62,437 bases of DNA from Microbacterium sp. 5K110 (GCF_005774735.1 NZ_VBUM01000009.1:1-62437), one strand, 5' to 3'; shown: positions 1 through 8,800, counted from the stretch's first letter. Program-made: numbers and translations. The notes: a model not told the origin generated them from the sequence alone.

Positions 1-1
1 C

Positions 2-3000
2 CCGCCGCCCCCGCCCGGAGCTCCGGCCCCCGACGACGTTGTCGACGGCGAGTGGTTCTCGGAGCGCCCCGAGAGCACCGAGATGTCGGGGTCGGTCTGG
101 CCGCACGTCGAAGAGGCGATCGTCGACCGCATCCTCCAGCGCCGTTCGACGATCGTGTTCGCCAACTCCCGGCGCCTGGCCGAACGGCTCACCGGCCGCC
201 TCAACGAGATCTACGCCGAGAGACAGGGCATCGACGTGCCCGAGCCGACCGTGCCGGCCGCCATGATGGCCCAGGCGGGCTCGTCGGCGGGGGTGGCCGC
301 GATCCTGGCCAAGGCCCACCACGGTTCGGTCTCGAAAGAGCAGCGGGCGCAAGTCGAAGACGAGCTGAAGTCCGGCGCCCTGCGCTGCGTCGTGGCCACG
401 AGCAGCCTCGAGCTCGGCATCGACATGGGCTCGGTCGATCTCGTCATCCAGGTCGAGGCGCCGCCGAGCGCGGCATCCGGTCTCCAGCGCGTCGGACGTG
501 CGGGGCACCAGGTCGGCGAGGTGAGTCGCGCCGCCCTGTTCCCGAAGCACCGCAGCGATGTCCTGCACACCGCCGTCGTCACCGAGCGGATGCTGTCGGG
601 GCGCATCGAGGCCATCTCGGTGCCGCAGAACCCGCTCGACATCCTCGCGCAGCAGACCGTCGCAGCCTCGGCGCTGGGAGCCATCGACGTCGAGGAGTGG
701 TTCGAGACGGTCAAGCGCAGTGCGCCGTTCCGCTCGCTCCCCCGCTCGGCGTACGAAGCGACGCTGGATCTGCTCGCCGGGCGCTACCCGTCCGACGAGT
801 TCGCCGAGCTGCGCCCGCGCCTGGTGTGGGATCGCGACGCGGGCACGCTCACCGGCCGTCCGGGCGCGCAGCGGGTCGCCGTGACCAGCGGCGGCACGAT
901 CCCCGACCGCGGACTGTTCGGGGTGTTCGTCGCGGGCGAGTCGCAGAACGCCCGCGTCGGCGAGCTCGACGAAGAGATGGTCTACGAGTCGCGCGTCAAC
1001 GACGTCTTCACCCTCGGCACGACGAGCTGGCGCATCGTCGAGATCACGCACGACCGCGTCAACGTCGTACCGGCCTTCGGGCAGCCCGGAAAGCTGCCGT
1101 TCTGGCACGGCGACGGCATCGGCCGGCCCGCCGAACTCGGCGAGGCGCTGGGCAAGTTCTCTCGCGATCTGGCCGGCGCCGAACGCGGCAAGGCCGAGGA
1201 GCGACTGCGTGAGTCGGGTCTCGACGACAACGCGATCACCAACCTGCTCGCCTACCTGGCCGAGCAGCGCGAAGCCACCGGCACCCTCCCCACCGACCGC
1301 ACGCTGACGGTCGAGCGCAGCCGCGACGAAGTGGGCGACTGGCGCATCATCCTGCATTCCCCGTACGGCATGCAGGTGCACTCCCCGTGGGCGCTGGCCG
1401 TGAACGCGCGTATCCGCGAACGTCTCGGCGTCGAGGGGGCCGCGGTCGCCAGTGACGACGGCATCATCGCGCGGGTCCCGGATGCCGCGGCCGAACCGCC
1501 GGGCGCCGACCTCTTCGTCTTCGAACCCGACGAGCTCGAACAGATCGTCACCGACGAGGTCGGCGGATCGGCGTTGTTCGCCTCGCGCTTCCGCGAGTGC
1601 GCCGCCCGCGCCCTGCTCCTGCCGCGCCTGAACCCCAACCGCCGCTCGCCGTTGTGGCAGCAGCGCCAGCGTTCGGCGCAGCTGCTCGAGGTGGCGCGGC
1701 GGCATCCGTCGTTCCCGATCATCCTCGAGACGCTGCGCGAGGTGCTGCAGGACGTCTACGACCTCCCCGCGCTGCTGCGGGTGGCCCGGCAGATCGGCGA
1801 ACGGCGCATCCGACTCGTCGAGACGACGACGAGCCAGCCCTCCCCCTACGCCCGCGACCTGCTCTTCGGCTACGTCGGCGCCTTCATGTACGAAGGCGAC
1901 TCCCCCCTCGCCGAGCGTCGAGCCGCGGCTCTGTCGGTCGACCCGGCCCTGCTGAGCGAACTGCTCGGCAAGGTCGAGATGCGCGAGCTCCTCGACCCCG
2001 ACGTGATCGCGCAGTTCGAGCGCGAGGCGCAGCGCCTCGATCCCGAACGCCGCGCCCGCGGCGTCGAGGGGGTCGCCGACCTGCTGCGACTGCTCGGTCC
2101 CCTCGACGCGGCCGAGGTCGCCGTGCGCCTGGATGCCGAGACGGATGCCGCCGCCGAGGCGTCCGCGCACCTGAAGACCCTCGTCGATGAGAGGCGGGCC
2201 ATCCCCGTCACGATCGCGGGCGTGTCCCGCGTGGCGGGCATCGAAGACGCCGGGCGTCTGCGCGATGCGCTCGGCGCGGCGCTGCCGGTCGGCATCCCGA
2301 ACGCCTTCCTCGAGCCGCTCGCCGATCCGCTCGGCGATCTCGTCGCCCGATTCGCCCGCACCCACGGTCCGTTCACGACCGATGCGGTGGCCGAGCGCCT
2401 GGGCGTGGGCGTCGCCGTCGCACGCCTCACGCTGCAGCGGCTCGAGTCGCAGGGACGACTGTCGAGCGGCTTCTTCCTGCCCGAGGCCACCGGCGGGCGC
2501 GGCGACGACACCGAATGGTGCGACACCGAAGTGCTGCGGCGACTGCGGATGCGCTCGCTCGCCGCGATCCGCGGCAGCGTCGAACCGGTGCCGCCCGCCG
2601 CATACGCCCGATTCCTCCCGGTCTGGCAGCACCTCACCCGGCCGCTGGAGGGAGTCGACGGGGTCCTCGCCGTCGTCGAGCAGCTCGCGGGAGTGCCCAT
2701 CCCGGCGAGCGCGTGGGAATCGCTCGTCCTGCCCTCTCGCGTGGCCGACTACACCCCGGCCCTCCTCGACGAACTGACGGCCACGGGAGAAGTGGTGTGG
2801 TCTGGTCATGGCACTCTGCCCGGGCGCGACGGGTGGATCGCCCTGCACCCCGCCGAAGCCGCGCCGTTCACTCTTCAAGATCCCGACGATCCGGCCGATC
2901 CCGCGCCCAATTCGCTGGAGGCCCGCCTCCTGGCCGCGCTCGAGAGCGGGGGCGCGTACTTCGCGCCGCAGCTGAAGCAGCTCGTGAGCGCCGAGAACGA

Positions 3001-3886
3001 GCAGTCTGTCAACGACGCCCTGTGGGCGCTCACGTGGGCGGGTCGCGTCACGAACGACACGTTCGCCCCGGTGCGGTCGTTGCTCGGCGGCGGAGGCCAG
3101 GCGCACCGTGTCGCTCGGCGTGCGCCCCGCGCCCGCATGTATCGCGGGGCGACGCTCCCCCGGCCGACGGCAGCTCCGCGACCGCCTTCGCTCGGCGGGC
3201 GCTGGTCGTTGCTTCCAGAGCGCGAACCGGATGCCGCCGCTCGGGCGACCGCCACGGCGAGCCTGCTGCTCGACCGGTACGGCGTGGTCACGCGCGGGGC
3301 GGTGCAGTCGGAGGGCGTCCCCGGCGGCTTCGCGCAGGTGTACCGCATCCTCGCCGGTTTCGAAGAGGCCGGGCACTGCCGACGCGGCTACGTGATCGAG
3401 AAGCTCGGGGCAGCCCAGTTCGCGGCCTCGGCGACGGTCGACCGTCTGCGCGAGTTCGCCGCGGTCGCCGATCCGCCCCCGTTGCGCGCGGTGACACTCG
3501 CGGCCACCGACCCCGCAAACGCCTACGGCGCCGCCCTCGGCTGGCCGGCCCTGGAGGGCGTGACCCATCGTCCCGGCCGGAAAGCGGGCGGCCTGGTCGT
3601 CCTGGTCGACGGCGAGTTGACGCTGTACCTCGAGCGCGGGGGACGCAGCGCCCTGGCGTTCACCGACGACGAGGCGCGGCTGCAGGCCGCGGCCCGTGAC
3701 CTGGCAGACGCCTCGCGGCGGCGCCGCCTCGACACCCTCACCGTCGAACAGGTCAACGGGGAGTTCGTCTACGGCACCGCGGTGGGCAGGGCCCTGCGCG
3801 AGGCCGGTTTCGTCGAGTCGCCCCGTGGACTCACCCTGCGCCGCCTCACCGCGGGCGACACCCTGCGCGAGGCCGCCCGTGCCTGA
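2..3886 (+). CDS. lhr: Lhr-type ATP-dependent helicase, C-terminal part (5' end outside window)
   Basis: The frame is open from the first bases, so the start and the N-terminal RecA domain (Walker A, DEAH box) lie upstream of the window. Visible are the second RecA domain, with TIVFANSR near nt 150 and the motif VI block QRVGRAGH near nt 490, and then about 1,100 residues of the winged-helix and long C-terminal Lhr core. Lhr is a 3'-5' ssDNA translocase and RNA:DNA helicase of about 1,500 residues linked to DNA repair. The last 8 nt overlap the next gene, a DNA glycosylase; as I recall, mycobacteria also keep lhr and nei2 adjacent, which supports a shared repair role. Confidence 0.93.
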   Translation, partial: PPPPPGAPAPDDVVDGEWFSERPESTEMSGSVWPHVEEAIVDRILQRRSTIVFANSRRLAERLTGRLNEIYAERQGIDVPEPTVPAAMMAQAGSSAGVAAILAKAHHGSVSKEQRAQVEDELKSGALRCVVATSSLELGIDMGSVDLVIQVEAPPSAASGLQRVGRAGHQVGEVSRAALFPKHRSDVLHTAVVTERMLSGRIEAISVPQNPLDILAQQTVAASALGAIDVEEWFETVKRSAPFRSLPRSAYEATLDLLAGRYPSDEFAELRPRLVWDRDAGTLTGRPGAQRVAVTSGGTIPDRGLFGVFVAGESQNARVGELDEEMVYESRVNDVFTLGTTSWRIVEITHDRVNVVPAFGQPGKLPFWHGDGIGRPAELGEALGKFSRDLAGAERGKAEERLRESGLDDNAITNLLAYLAEQREATGTLPTDRTLTVERSRDEVGDWRIILHSPYGMQVHSPWALAVNARIRERLGVEGAAVASDDGIIARVPDAAAEPPGADLFVFEPDELEQIVTDEVGGSALFASRFRECAARALLLPRLNPNRRSPLWQQRQRSAQLLEVARRHPSFPIILETLREVLQDVYDLPALLRVARQIGERRIRLVETTTSQPSPYARDLLFGYVGAFMYEGDSPLAERRAAALSVDPALLSELLGKVEMRELLDPDVIAQFEREAQRLDPERRARGVEGVADLLRLLGPLDAAEVAVRLDAETDAAAEASAHLKTLVDERRAIPVTIAGVSRVAGIEDAGRLRDALGAALPVGIPNAFLEPLADPLGDLVARFARTHGPFTTDAVAERLGVGVAVARLTLQRLESQGRLSSGFFLPEATGGRGDDTEWCDTEVLRRLRMRSLAAIRGSVEPVPPAAYARFLPVWQHLTRPLEGVDGVLAVVEQLAGVPIPASAWESLVLPSRVADYTPALLDELTATGEVVWSGHGTLPGRDGWIALHPAEAAPFTLQDPDDPADPAPNSLEARLLAALESGGAYFAPQLKQLVSAENEQSVNDALWALTWAGRVTNDTFAPVRSLLGGGGQAHRVARRAPRARMYRGATLPRPTAAPRPPSLGGRWSLLPEREPDAAARATATASLLLDRYGVVTRGAVQSEGVPGGFAQVYRILAGFEEAGHCRRGYVIEKLGAAQFAASATVDRLREFAAVADPPPLRAVTLAATDPANAYGAALGWPALEGVTHRPGRKAGGLVVLVDGELTLYLERGGRSALAFTDDEARLQAAARDLADASRRRRLDTLTVEQVNGEFVYGTAVGRALREAGFVESPRGLTLRRLTAGDTLREAARA

Positions 3887-4655
3887 GGGCGACACCGTCC
3901 ATCGCGCAGCGGCGAAGCTGTCGGCCGCCCTCGCCGGCCGCACCGTCACGCGATTCGACATCCGCGTCCCGGGCAGCGCGACCGCCGATCTGCGCGGCGA
4001 AACCGTTCACGAGGTCGTCGCGCGAGGCAAGCATCTGCTCGAACGCATCGGCGCCTACACGCTGCACTCGCACCTCAAGATGGAGGGGCGGTGGGACGTC
4101 TACCGCCCCGGCGAGCGCTGGCGGCGCCCCGCGTTCAAGGCCCGGGCGATCGTCGGGGTGACCGGAGCCGACACCGTCGGCTTCGATCTGGCGATGGTCG
4201 AGGTGCTCCCCACGGCCGACGAGGACCGGGTGGTCGGCCACCTCGGTCCCGATCTGCTCGGCCCCGACTGGAACGAGGCCGAAGCGGTACGACGCGTCGC
4301 CGCCGACACGCGGCCCGCGCACGTGGCGCTGCTCGACCAGCGTCACGTCGCCGGTTTCGGCAACGTGTACGCCAACGAACTCCTCTTCGTCCGCGGTATC
4401 GCCCCGACCACGCCCGCCACCGAGATCGATGCGCAAGCCACGATCGCGCTCGGTCGACGCATGATCCAGGCCAACCTCTCCCGCCCCGAACGCACGTTCA
4501 CCGGAGACAGCCGCCCCGGTCGCCGCATGTGGGTCTATGGCCGCGAAGGGGCACCGTGTCGACGGTGCGGCACCCCGATCCGGGCGACGATGCTCGGAGC
4601 CTCGGCCACGAGCGAGCGCAACGTGTTCTGGTGCCCCACCTGCCAGCCGGAATGA
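3879..4655 (+). CDS. nei2: Endonuclease VIII-like DNA glycosylase/AP lyase (Nei2)
   Basis: Fpg/Nei-family protein of 258 aa that removes oxidised bases and cleaves the abasic strand. The GTG start is chosen because it places Pro2-Glu3 (PEGDTVHR) at the mature N-terminus, as the catalytic mechanism requires; Pro2 forms the Schiff base. An LKMEGRW segment carries the conserved lysine. The helix-two-turn-helix is visible as HVAGFGNVYANEL, and the C-terminal zinc finger as CRRCG with CPTC about 25 residues later. The start lies inside the end of lhr (8-nt overlap), so translation is probably coupled. Confidence 0.92.
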   Translation: MPEGDTVHRAAAKLSAALAGRTVTRFDIRVPGSATADLRGETVHEVVARGKHLLERIGAYTLHSHLKMEGRWDVYRPGERWRRPAFKARAIVGVTGADTVGFDLAMVEVLPTADEDRVVGHLGPDLLGPDWNEAEAVRRVAADTRPAHVALLDQRHVAGFGNVYANELLFVRGIAPTTPATEIDAQATIALGRRMIQANLSRPERTFTGDSRPGRRMWVYGREGAPCRRCGTPIRATMLGASATSERNVFWCPTCQPE

Positions 4656-4864
4656 GAGTGGATTCGAAGCCGATGTCAACCCGCCGTTCCCGGATGACCA
4701 AGCGTGCGACAACGGTGGAAGGCAAACCGGCGCAGCGGAAAATACCGTGGTCCGGCGGGAATCCGTCGGGGCCTCCGCGCCGAACAACCATGCACGGGAA
4801 TGAGAGTGAACCCGCATCGGTTGTCACACAAGTCGGCCGACCCGAAGGCCGATCGGAGGGGATC

Positions 4865-5272
4865 GTGGGAAAGAACTACATCGACATCGAGAACGACCAC
4901 GGCGAGACGCTGCGTTACCGCAAGCACGTCAACGGTCGTGGACTCGTCGCGCACGGCGCGAAGGTCCACCCGTCGGCACTGGTGGAGAACGGCGCGTACG
5001 TCGAACCCGGAGTGCAGATCGCGGCCGGTGTCCGTGTCGGTCGAGGCGCCTGGATCGAGTCGGACGCTGTGATCGGCCCCGAAGCGCACATCGAGCCGCA
5101 CGCGCATATCTGCGCGGGTGCCGTCATCGGCGCCGGGGCTCACATCGGCGTCCGCACTCAGGTGGGATCCAACGCTCGTATCGCCGTGGGTTCGCTCATC
5201 GGCGACGACGAGGTCATCAACGACGGCGAAGCCGTCGCGACCGATCGCCGAGGTCTTCGTCTGGCCGCCTGA
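4865..5272 (+). CDS. Short left-handed beta-helix (hexapeptide repeat) protein
   Basis: A 135-aa protein. Residues about 30-115 are a run of hexapeptide repeats with V/I/A every six residues (AKVHPSALVENGAYVEPGV and so on), which predicts a left-handed parallel beta-helix as in LpxA/LpxD acyltransferases and gamma carbonic anhydrases. There is no extra acyltransferase domain and no clear three-His zinc set, so the enzymatic role is unknown. The GTG start has GGAGGGG just upstream. An in-frame ATG further upstream (near 4790) is possible but lacks a ribosome site. The preceding roughly 200 bp after nei2 look non-coding. A terminator follows the stop. Confidence 0.72.
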   Translation: MGKNYIDIENDHGETLRYRKHVNGRGLVAHGAKVHPSALVENGAYVEPGVQIAAGVRVGRGAWIESDAVIGPEAHIEPHAHICAGAVIGAGAHIGVRTQVGSNARIAVGSLIGDDEVINDGEAVATDRRGLRLAA

Positions 5273-5295
5273 GGCTCACGCGCCGAGGCATCCAT

Positions 5296-5333
5296 ACCCG
5301 CACGTCTCTTCGGAGCGTGCGGGTCTTTTCTTT
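5296..5333 (+). terminator. Rho-independent terminator after the beta-helix gene
   Basis: A 9-bp perfect stem (ACCCGCACG / CGTGCGGGT) with an 11-nt loop is followed by a T-rich tail (cttttcttt). It starts 24 bp after the stop codon. Confidence 0.85.
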
Positions 5334-5363
5334 GCGTCGACCTGTGCGAGTCCCATCGAATTG

Positions 5364-5471
5364 CTCGACGTCGAGAAGAATCACCGTGGATTCCGCTCGA
5401 CATCGAACAATCCGGATGTCTCGGATTCGCTCGATATCGAAGTTCTTCCGTGGGGGAATCTCGACGTCGAA
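5364..5471. repeat. Four phased TCGAYRTCGA palindromes
   Basis: The 12-bp near-palindromes CTCGACGTCGAG, CTCGACATCGAA, CTCGATATCGAA and CTCGACGTCGAA sit at 5364, 5396, 5430 and 5460. Their centres are 32, 34 and 30 bp apart, about three helical turns each. Flanks are also similar (gattc before, ag/ac after), so this is a diverged tandem repeat of roughly 32 bp. It lies between the terminator of the beta-helix gene and the stop of the opposing DUF1304 gene. It could be a multi-site operator or DNA-packaging site; no protein-coding role is convincing. Confidence 0.6.
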
Positions 5472-5484
5472 GTACTCGGCCGGG

Positions 5485-5874
5485 TCACGCCACGATCGCG
5501 AGAACGAATCCGATGAGCGGCAGAGTGCCCTGAGCAGCCGCCGGGCGCAGGTACTTCCGGCCCGAGGTCGTGAGCACGAGTGCGGCACCCAGCATCGAGC
5601 CGAGCGAGAACAGCAGGAGTGTGCGCCCGGCCACGTCGCCGACGCCGTTCACGGCCCACAGCACGACGCCGATGCCGGCGCCGATCGCGAGGAACAGGTT
5701 GTAGAAGCCCTGGTTGTACGCCATCGGTTTGGTGATGTCGGCCGCTTCCTGCGAGGCGACCCCGAACCTCCGCCATACGTTCGGGTGCGACCAGCGCACG
5801 CTCTCGAGCACGAAGATGTAGACGTGCAGCAGGGCGGCGAGCCCCGCGAAGACGAGCGCCAGGATGCCGATCAT
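5485..5874 (-). CDS. DUF1304 family membrane protein
   Basis: A 129-aa integral membrane protein with four predicted transmembrane segments, at about residues 3-25, 50-70, 78-98 and 108-128. The sequence fits DUF1304: an N-terminal helix with FVLESVRW, then the conserved NQGFYNLFLAIGA block. The family is widespread and its biochemical role is unknown. The ATG start lies 22 bp from the divergent gene at 5897, so the two promoters overlap. The four-palindrome repeat is just downstream of its stop. Confidence 0.85.
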   Translation of the reverse strand: MIGILALVFAGLAALLHVYIFVLESVRWSHPNVWRRFGVASQEAADITKPMAYNQGFYNLFLAIGAGIGVVLWAVNGVGDVAGRTLLLFSLGSMLGAALVLTTSGRKYLRPAAAQGTLPLIGFVLAIVA

Positions 5875-5884
5875 GCCTTCACGT

Positions 5885-5890
5885 TAGCCT
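5885..5890 (+). promoter_or_regulatory. -10 hexamer of a leaderless promoter
   Basis: TAGCCT, then 6 bp (ggagcc), then the ATG at 5897. There is no room for a leader or ribosome site, so the transcript most likely begins at the start codon. Confidence 0.6.
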
Positions 5891-5896
5891 GGAGCC

Positions 5897-6616
5897 ATGG
5901 CAGGCAGTAGCGGGAACCGCGGGGGCGCGCCGCGCAAGTCCCGGCGGGGGGCCGCTGCGACACCGCAACGCCGCCCCACGCCGAAGAAGGCGACGAAGCC
6001 CGCCCCGCGCGCCCGTGCCGAAGAGCCGCGCACGTTCACGCTCGGCGTGGTCCCCGGTGCGACACCGGGCAAATGGATCGGTGTGTGGCGCGAACGGATG
6101 CCGCACGTCGCACTGGAGTTGCAGGCGATCACCGTCGCCGGCCAGCGTGCGGCTCTCGATGACGTCCACGCCGGGCTCGTGCGTCTCCCCGTCGACGACC
6201 CCGACGACCTGCACGTCATCCCCCTCTACGACGAGCTCCCCGTCGTCGTGATGTCGACGGAGTCCGCCCTGACCGCCGCCGACGACGAGATCTCGGCCGC
6301 GGACCTCGCGGGCGAGGTCGTCATCGTCCCCGCCGACGACGTGCTCGCGGCGCAGATCCCGGATGCCGTCTCCCCGACGTTCGCGCCCCCGGTCGACACC
6401 GCCCAGGCGATCGCGACGGTCGCCGCCGGCGTCGGTGTGGTGATCGTCCCGATGTCGCTCGCCCGGGCGAATCAGCGCCGCGACGTGGAGTACCGGGTGC
6501 TCGCCGACGGCCCCGTCTCCACCGTTGCGCTCGCCTGGCGACGGGAGGCGACGACGGAGGACGTCGAGACCTTCATCGGTATCGTGCGCGGTCGCACGGC
6601 ACGTTCGTCCCGCTGA
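5897..6616 (+). CDS. LysR-type substrate-binding domain protein without DNA-binding domain
   Basis: A 239-aa protein. Residues 1-45 are basic and low-complexity, rich in Arg, Lys, Pro and Ala. Residues about 46-235 resemble the periplasmic-binding-protein-like effector domain of LysR regulators (TFTLGVVPGATPGKW, then VIPLYDELPVVVMS, then a C-terminal AGVGVVIVPMSLAR strand-helix). The winged helix-turn-helix that normally precedes this domain is absent and is not found in another frame nearby. It may sense a small ligand and act through a partner, or bind nucleic acid through the basic tail; both are inference. Confidence 0.75.
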   Translation: MAGSSGNRGGAPRKSRRGAAATPQRRPTPKKATKPAPRARAEEPRTFTLGVVPGATPGKWIGVWRERMPHVALELQAITVAGQRAALDDVHAGLVRLPVDDPDDLHVIPLYDELPVVVMSTESALTAADDEISAADLAGEVVIVPADDVLAAQIPDAVSPTFAPPVDTAQAIATVAAGVGVVIVPMSLARANQRRDVEYRVLADGPVSTVALAWRREATTEDVETFIGIVRGRTARSSR

Positions 6617-6647
6617 CGCCGGACCGGACGACCCCGCGGCACCTCGC

Positions 6648-6968
6648 TCAGCGCCCGCTCGTGCGCCGAACCTCGTCGACCGTCGCGCCGCGGACGAGAC
6701 CACGGGCCCGCGCGCCGCGCAGCACCGCCTCGGCGTCGACCGTGGCACCCTCGGTCGTCGCGTGCAGGTCGACGCGCACCGGCGTGGGGAGACGCTTGCG
6801 CTCCCGGTCGCGCCGAGCCGCGGCGGCCATCTCGGCCTCGTCGACCTCGTCACCGGCGAGCGTGCGGACACTCAGCCCGCAGTCGAGGTCGGCGGCGGCG
6901 GCACGGAGGAGGGCGACGACGTCGGCGAGATTCTCGACGTCGGTGACGAGCAGTGTCGAGGTGGTCAT
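6648..6968 (-). CDS. Small conserved hypothetical protein
   Basis: A 106-aa protein that I do not recognise. It begins TTSTLLVTDVENLADVVALLRAAAA, then has a charged helical middle with a D/E-rich and an R/K-rich patch, then DLHATTEGATVDAEAVLRGAR. The pattern suggests a small alpha/beta fold. It is convergent with the LysR-domain gene (31 bp gap) and divergent from the amidotransferase-like gene. The ATG is preceded 5 bp upstream by GACAAT, consistent with leaderless transcription. Confidence 0.6.
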   Translation of the reverse strand: MTTSTLLVTDVENLADVVALLRAAAADLDCGLSVRTLAGDEVDEAEMAAAARRDRERKRLPTPVRVDLHATTEGATVDAEAVLRGARARGLVRGATVDEVRRTSGR

Positions 6969-7020
6969 GCCCCATTGTCTCGAAAGGTCACACGGGGAGG
7001 GGCCGCCGGGGCGACCCGCA

Positions 7021-7026
7021 TAGAAT
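7021..7026 (+). promoter_or_regulatory. -10 hexamer of a leaderless promoter
   Basis: TAGAAT followed by 6 bp and the GTG at 7033. This is the best match to the TANNNT consensus in the window. Confidence 0.65.
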
Positions 7027-7032
7027 CCCTGG

Positions 7033-7761
7033 GTGACCGGTCGCCTCCTCTACGTCTGCGCGCGCCCGCAGCGCGAAGCGGCGACCGCGGAGTGGGCGTC
7101 GTTCCGCGACGGACTCGGGGTCGACGACGCCGACTTGGTCCATCACGACCTCGTGCGCCACCCGCTGCCGCCTGATCTCGATCGCTACGCCGGTGTCGTG
7201 GTGGGCGGAAGCCCGTTCAACGTCACCGACGCGGACAAGACGGACGCGCAGCTCCGCCTCGAGCACGACCTCGAGGTCCTGGCATCCGCCGCGCTCGAGG
7301 GCCGGACGCGCGCGATGTTCACGTGCTTCGGCATCGGTGTCGTCACGCGTCTGCTCGGCGGCGTCGTGACCCTGGAGCACCCCGAGGGCACGGGCCCCGC
7401 CGAGATCGCGCTCACCGACGAGGGCGCCCGCGACGAGCTCTTCGGCATCCTGGATCCGACGTTCAAGGCGCTCACCGCCCACAAAGAGGGGACGGCCCAG
7501 GTTCCGCCGGGGGCGACCCTGCTGGCGCGCAACGCGGCGTGCCCGGTGCAGGCCTACCGCGCGGGGACCGCGCTGTGGGCGACGCAGTTCCACCCCGAGC
7601 CCACCGCCGACGCGTTCGTGGCCCGCATGGCCGTCTACCGCGCGGCGGGGTACTTCGACGCCGACGCCTTCGACGAGGTCGCCGCCCACGTGCGCACGGT
7701 GTCGGTGGAGCAGCCCACGCTGCTGTTGCGCACGTTCGCCGCCCACGCCCTGGCCGCCTGA
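7033..7761 (+). CDS. Class I glutamine amidotransferase-like protein
   Basis: A 242-aa stand-alone GATase1-fold protein. The nucleophile elbow is FTCFGIG with Cys98, and the catalytic His is in QFHPEPTA near residue 193, the same spacing as in GuaA-type domains. A VVVGGSPFNV loop near residue 56 forms the oxyanion region. It has no synthetase partner domain, so it could supply ammonia to an unknown partner or hydrolyse gamma-glutamyl compounds. The GTG start follows a -10 box by 6 bp, suggesting a leaderless mRNA. Confidence 0.85.
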   Translation: MTGRLLYVCARPQREAATAEWASFRDGLGVDDADLVHHDLVRHPLPPDLDRYAGVVVGGSPFNVTDADKTDAQLRLEHDLEVLASAALEGRTRAMFTCFGIGVVTRLLGGVVTLEHPEGTGPAEIALTDEGARDELFGILDPTFKALTAHKEGTAQVPPGATLLARNAACPVQAYRAGTALWATQFHPEPTADAFVARMAVYRAAGYFDADAFDEVAAHVRTVSVEQPTLLLRTFAAHALAA

Positions 7762-7857
7762 GAACCCCGCTTTCGCCGCACGTCACGCCGACCCGGGATG
7801 CCACCGGCGAGGCTCCCCGACATGTCGGGCCGTGTCAAGCCTGCCGAGGTGAATTGG

Positions 7858-7873
7858 CTAGCTTATCTAGTGT
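7858..7873 (+). promoter_or_regulatory. CTAG-N5-CTAG site overlapping the tspO-like promoter
   Basis: CTAGcttatCTAG occupies 7858-7870 and overlaps the probable -10 hexamer TAGTGT (7868-7873), which is 7 bp before the ATG. CTAG is normally a rare tetranucleotide. The same spaced pair recurs at 19114. The position suggests a repressor site, perhaps for a MarR-type protein (inference). Confidence 0.45.
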
Positions 7874-7880
7874 TCTTCTC

Positions 7881-8708
7881 ATGCACGCACGAGACCACGC
7901 AACCACGGCAACGCGGGGGTCGGACCTCGCCCGGCAGATCGTCCTCTTGTCGGCGGTGTCCTTCATGCTCATCGCCGCCGTCATCGGCGCGGGCGCTTTC
8001 GGCAACACCGCCGTCGAGGACCAGCAGGGCGGAGCGCTCGACACGGACGGGTCGTACCTCGCCCCGGCGGGGCCCGCGTTCTCGATCTGGTCGGTCATCT
8101 ACCTCGGCCTCATCGCCTACGCCGTCTGGCAGGCCCTCCCCCGCCAGCGCGCCTCCGAACGTCAGCGCCGGATGGGGTGGCCCATCGCCGTGACGATGAT
8201 CCTCAACGGGCTGTGGCTCGTCGCCGCGCGCTTCGGCACCCTGTTCCTCACGGTCGTCGTGATCGTGCTCCTGCTCATCGCGCTCGGCTGGGCGTTCCGC
8301 ACGGCGGTGCTCACCCGCGATCCGCGGGGCGGCGCGGTGGACTCGGTGCTCATCGACGGCGTCACCGGCCTCCACCTCGGCTGGGTAACGCTGGCGACCG
8401 TGGCCAACACGGCGGCGTGGCTGACGACCATCGTCCCGCCGGCGTGGGAGAACGCGGCGAGCGCGATCGGCGTGGCCGTCCTCGTCGTGGTCGCCCTGAT
8501 CGGCCTCGCGATCGCCTGGCGCAGCGACTGGCGCGTCGCCCCGGCCCTCGCCCTGGCCTGGGGGCTCTCGTGGCTCGCGGTGGAGCGGCTGACGGGCTCG
8601 CCGACCAGCACGCCCATCGCGATCGCGGCGATCGTCGTCGCTCTTCTCGTCCTGCTGCCGCCCGCAGCCATCTCGGGACTGCGTCTCATCCGCCCCAGCG
8701 TCGACTGA
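7881..8708 (+). CDS. TspO/MBR (tryptophan-rich sensory) family membrane protein
   Basis: A 275-aa membrane protein with about seven or eight hydrophobic segments. The family signature PAGPAFSIWSVIYLGL lies at residues about 55-70, followed by a Trp-rich region. TspO proteins bind tetrapyrroles and cholesterol-like ligands; this longer form is common in actinobacteria and has no assigned role. The ATG at 7881 follows a -10 box by 7 bp. The gene converges on treZ through a shared terminator. Confidence 0.8.
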   Translation: MHARDHATTATRGSDLARQIVLLSAVSFMLIAAVIGAGAFGNTAVEDQQGGALDTDGSYLAPAGPAFSIWSVIYLGLIAYAVWQALPRQRASERQRRMGWPIAVTMILNGLWLVAARFGTLFLTVVVIVLLLIALGWAFRTAVLTRDPRGGAVDSVLIDGVTGLHLGWVTLATVANTAAWLTTIVPPAWENAASAIGVAVLVVVALIGLAIAWRSDWRVAPALALAWGLSWLAVERLTGSPTSTPIAIAAIVVALLVLLPPAAISGLRLIRPSVD

Positions 8709-8747
8709 ACGGGCGGCGGAATACCGCCGCGAGCATCGCACCGGAAC

Positions 8748-8795
8748 GCACGAACGCCCCGCCGACGACCCGAGGTCGCGACGGGGCGTTCGTGC
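8748..8795. terminator. Bidirectional hairpin between tspO-like gene and treZ
   Basis: A perfect 14-bp stem (left arm 8748-8761, right arm 8782-8795; core CGAACGCCCCG) with a 20-nt loop sits between the two convergent stops. There is no strong T-tract, so termination strength is uncertain. Confidence 0.7.
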
Positions 8796-8800
8796 ATCGG

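Noticed and set aside
5217..5588. Small protein encoded across the four palindromes (repeated LDVE/FDIE)
   Set aside because: The repeat reads as LDVE-like peptides in several frames on both strands, a trivial result of the palindrome, and none has a good start site.
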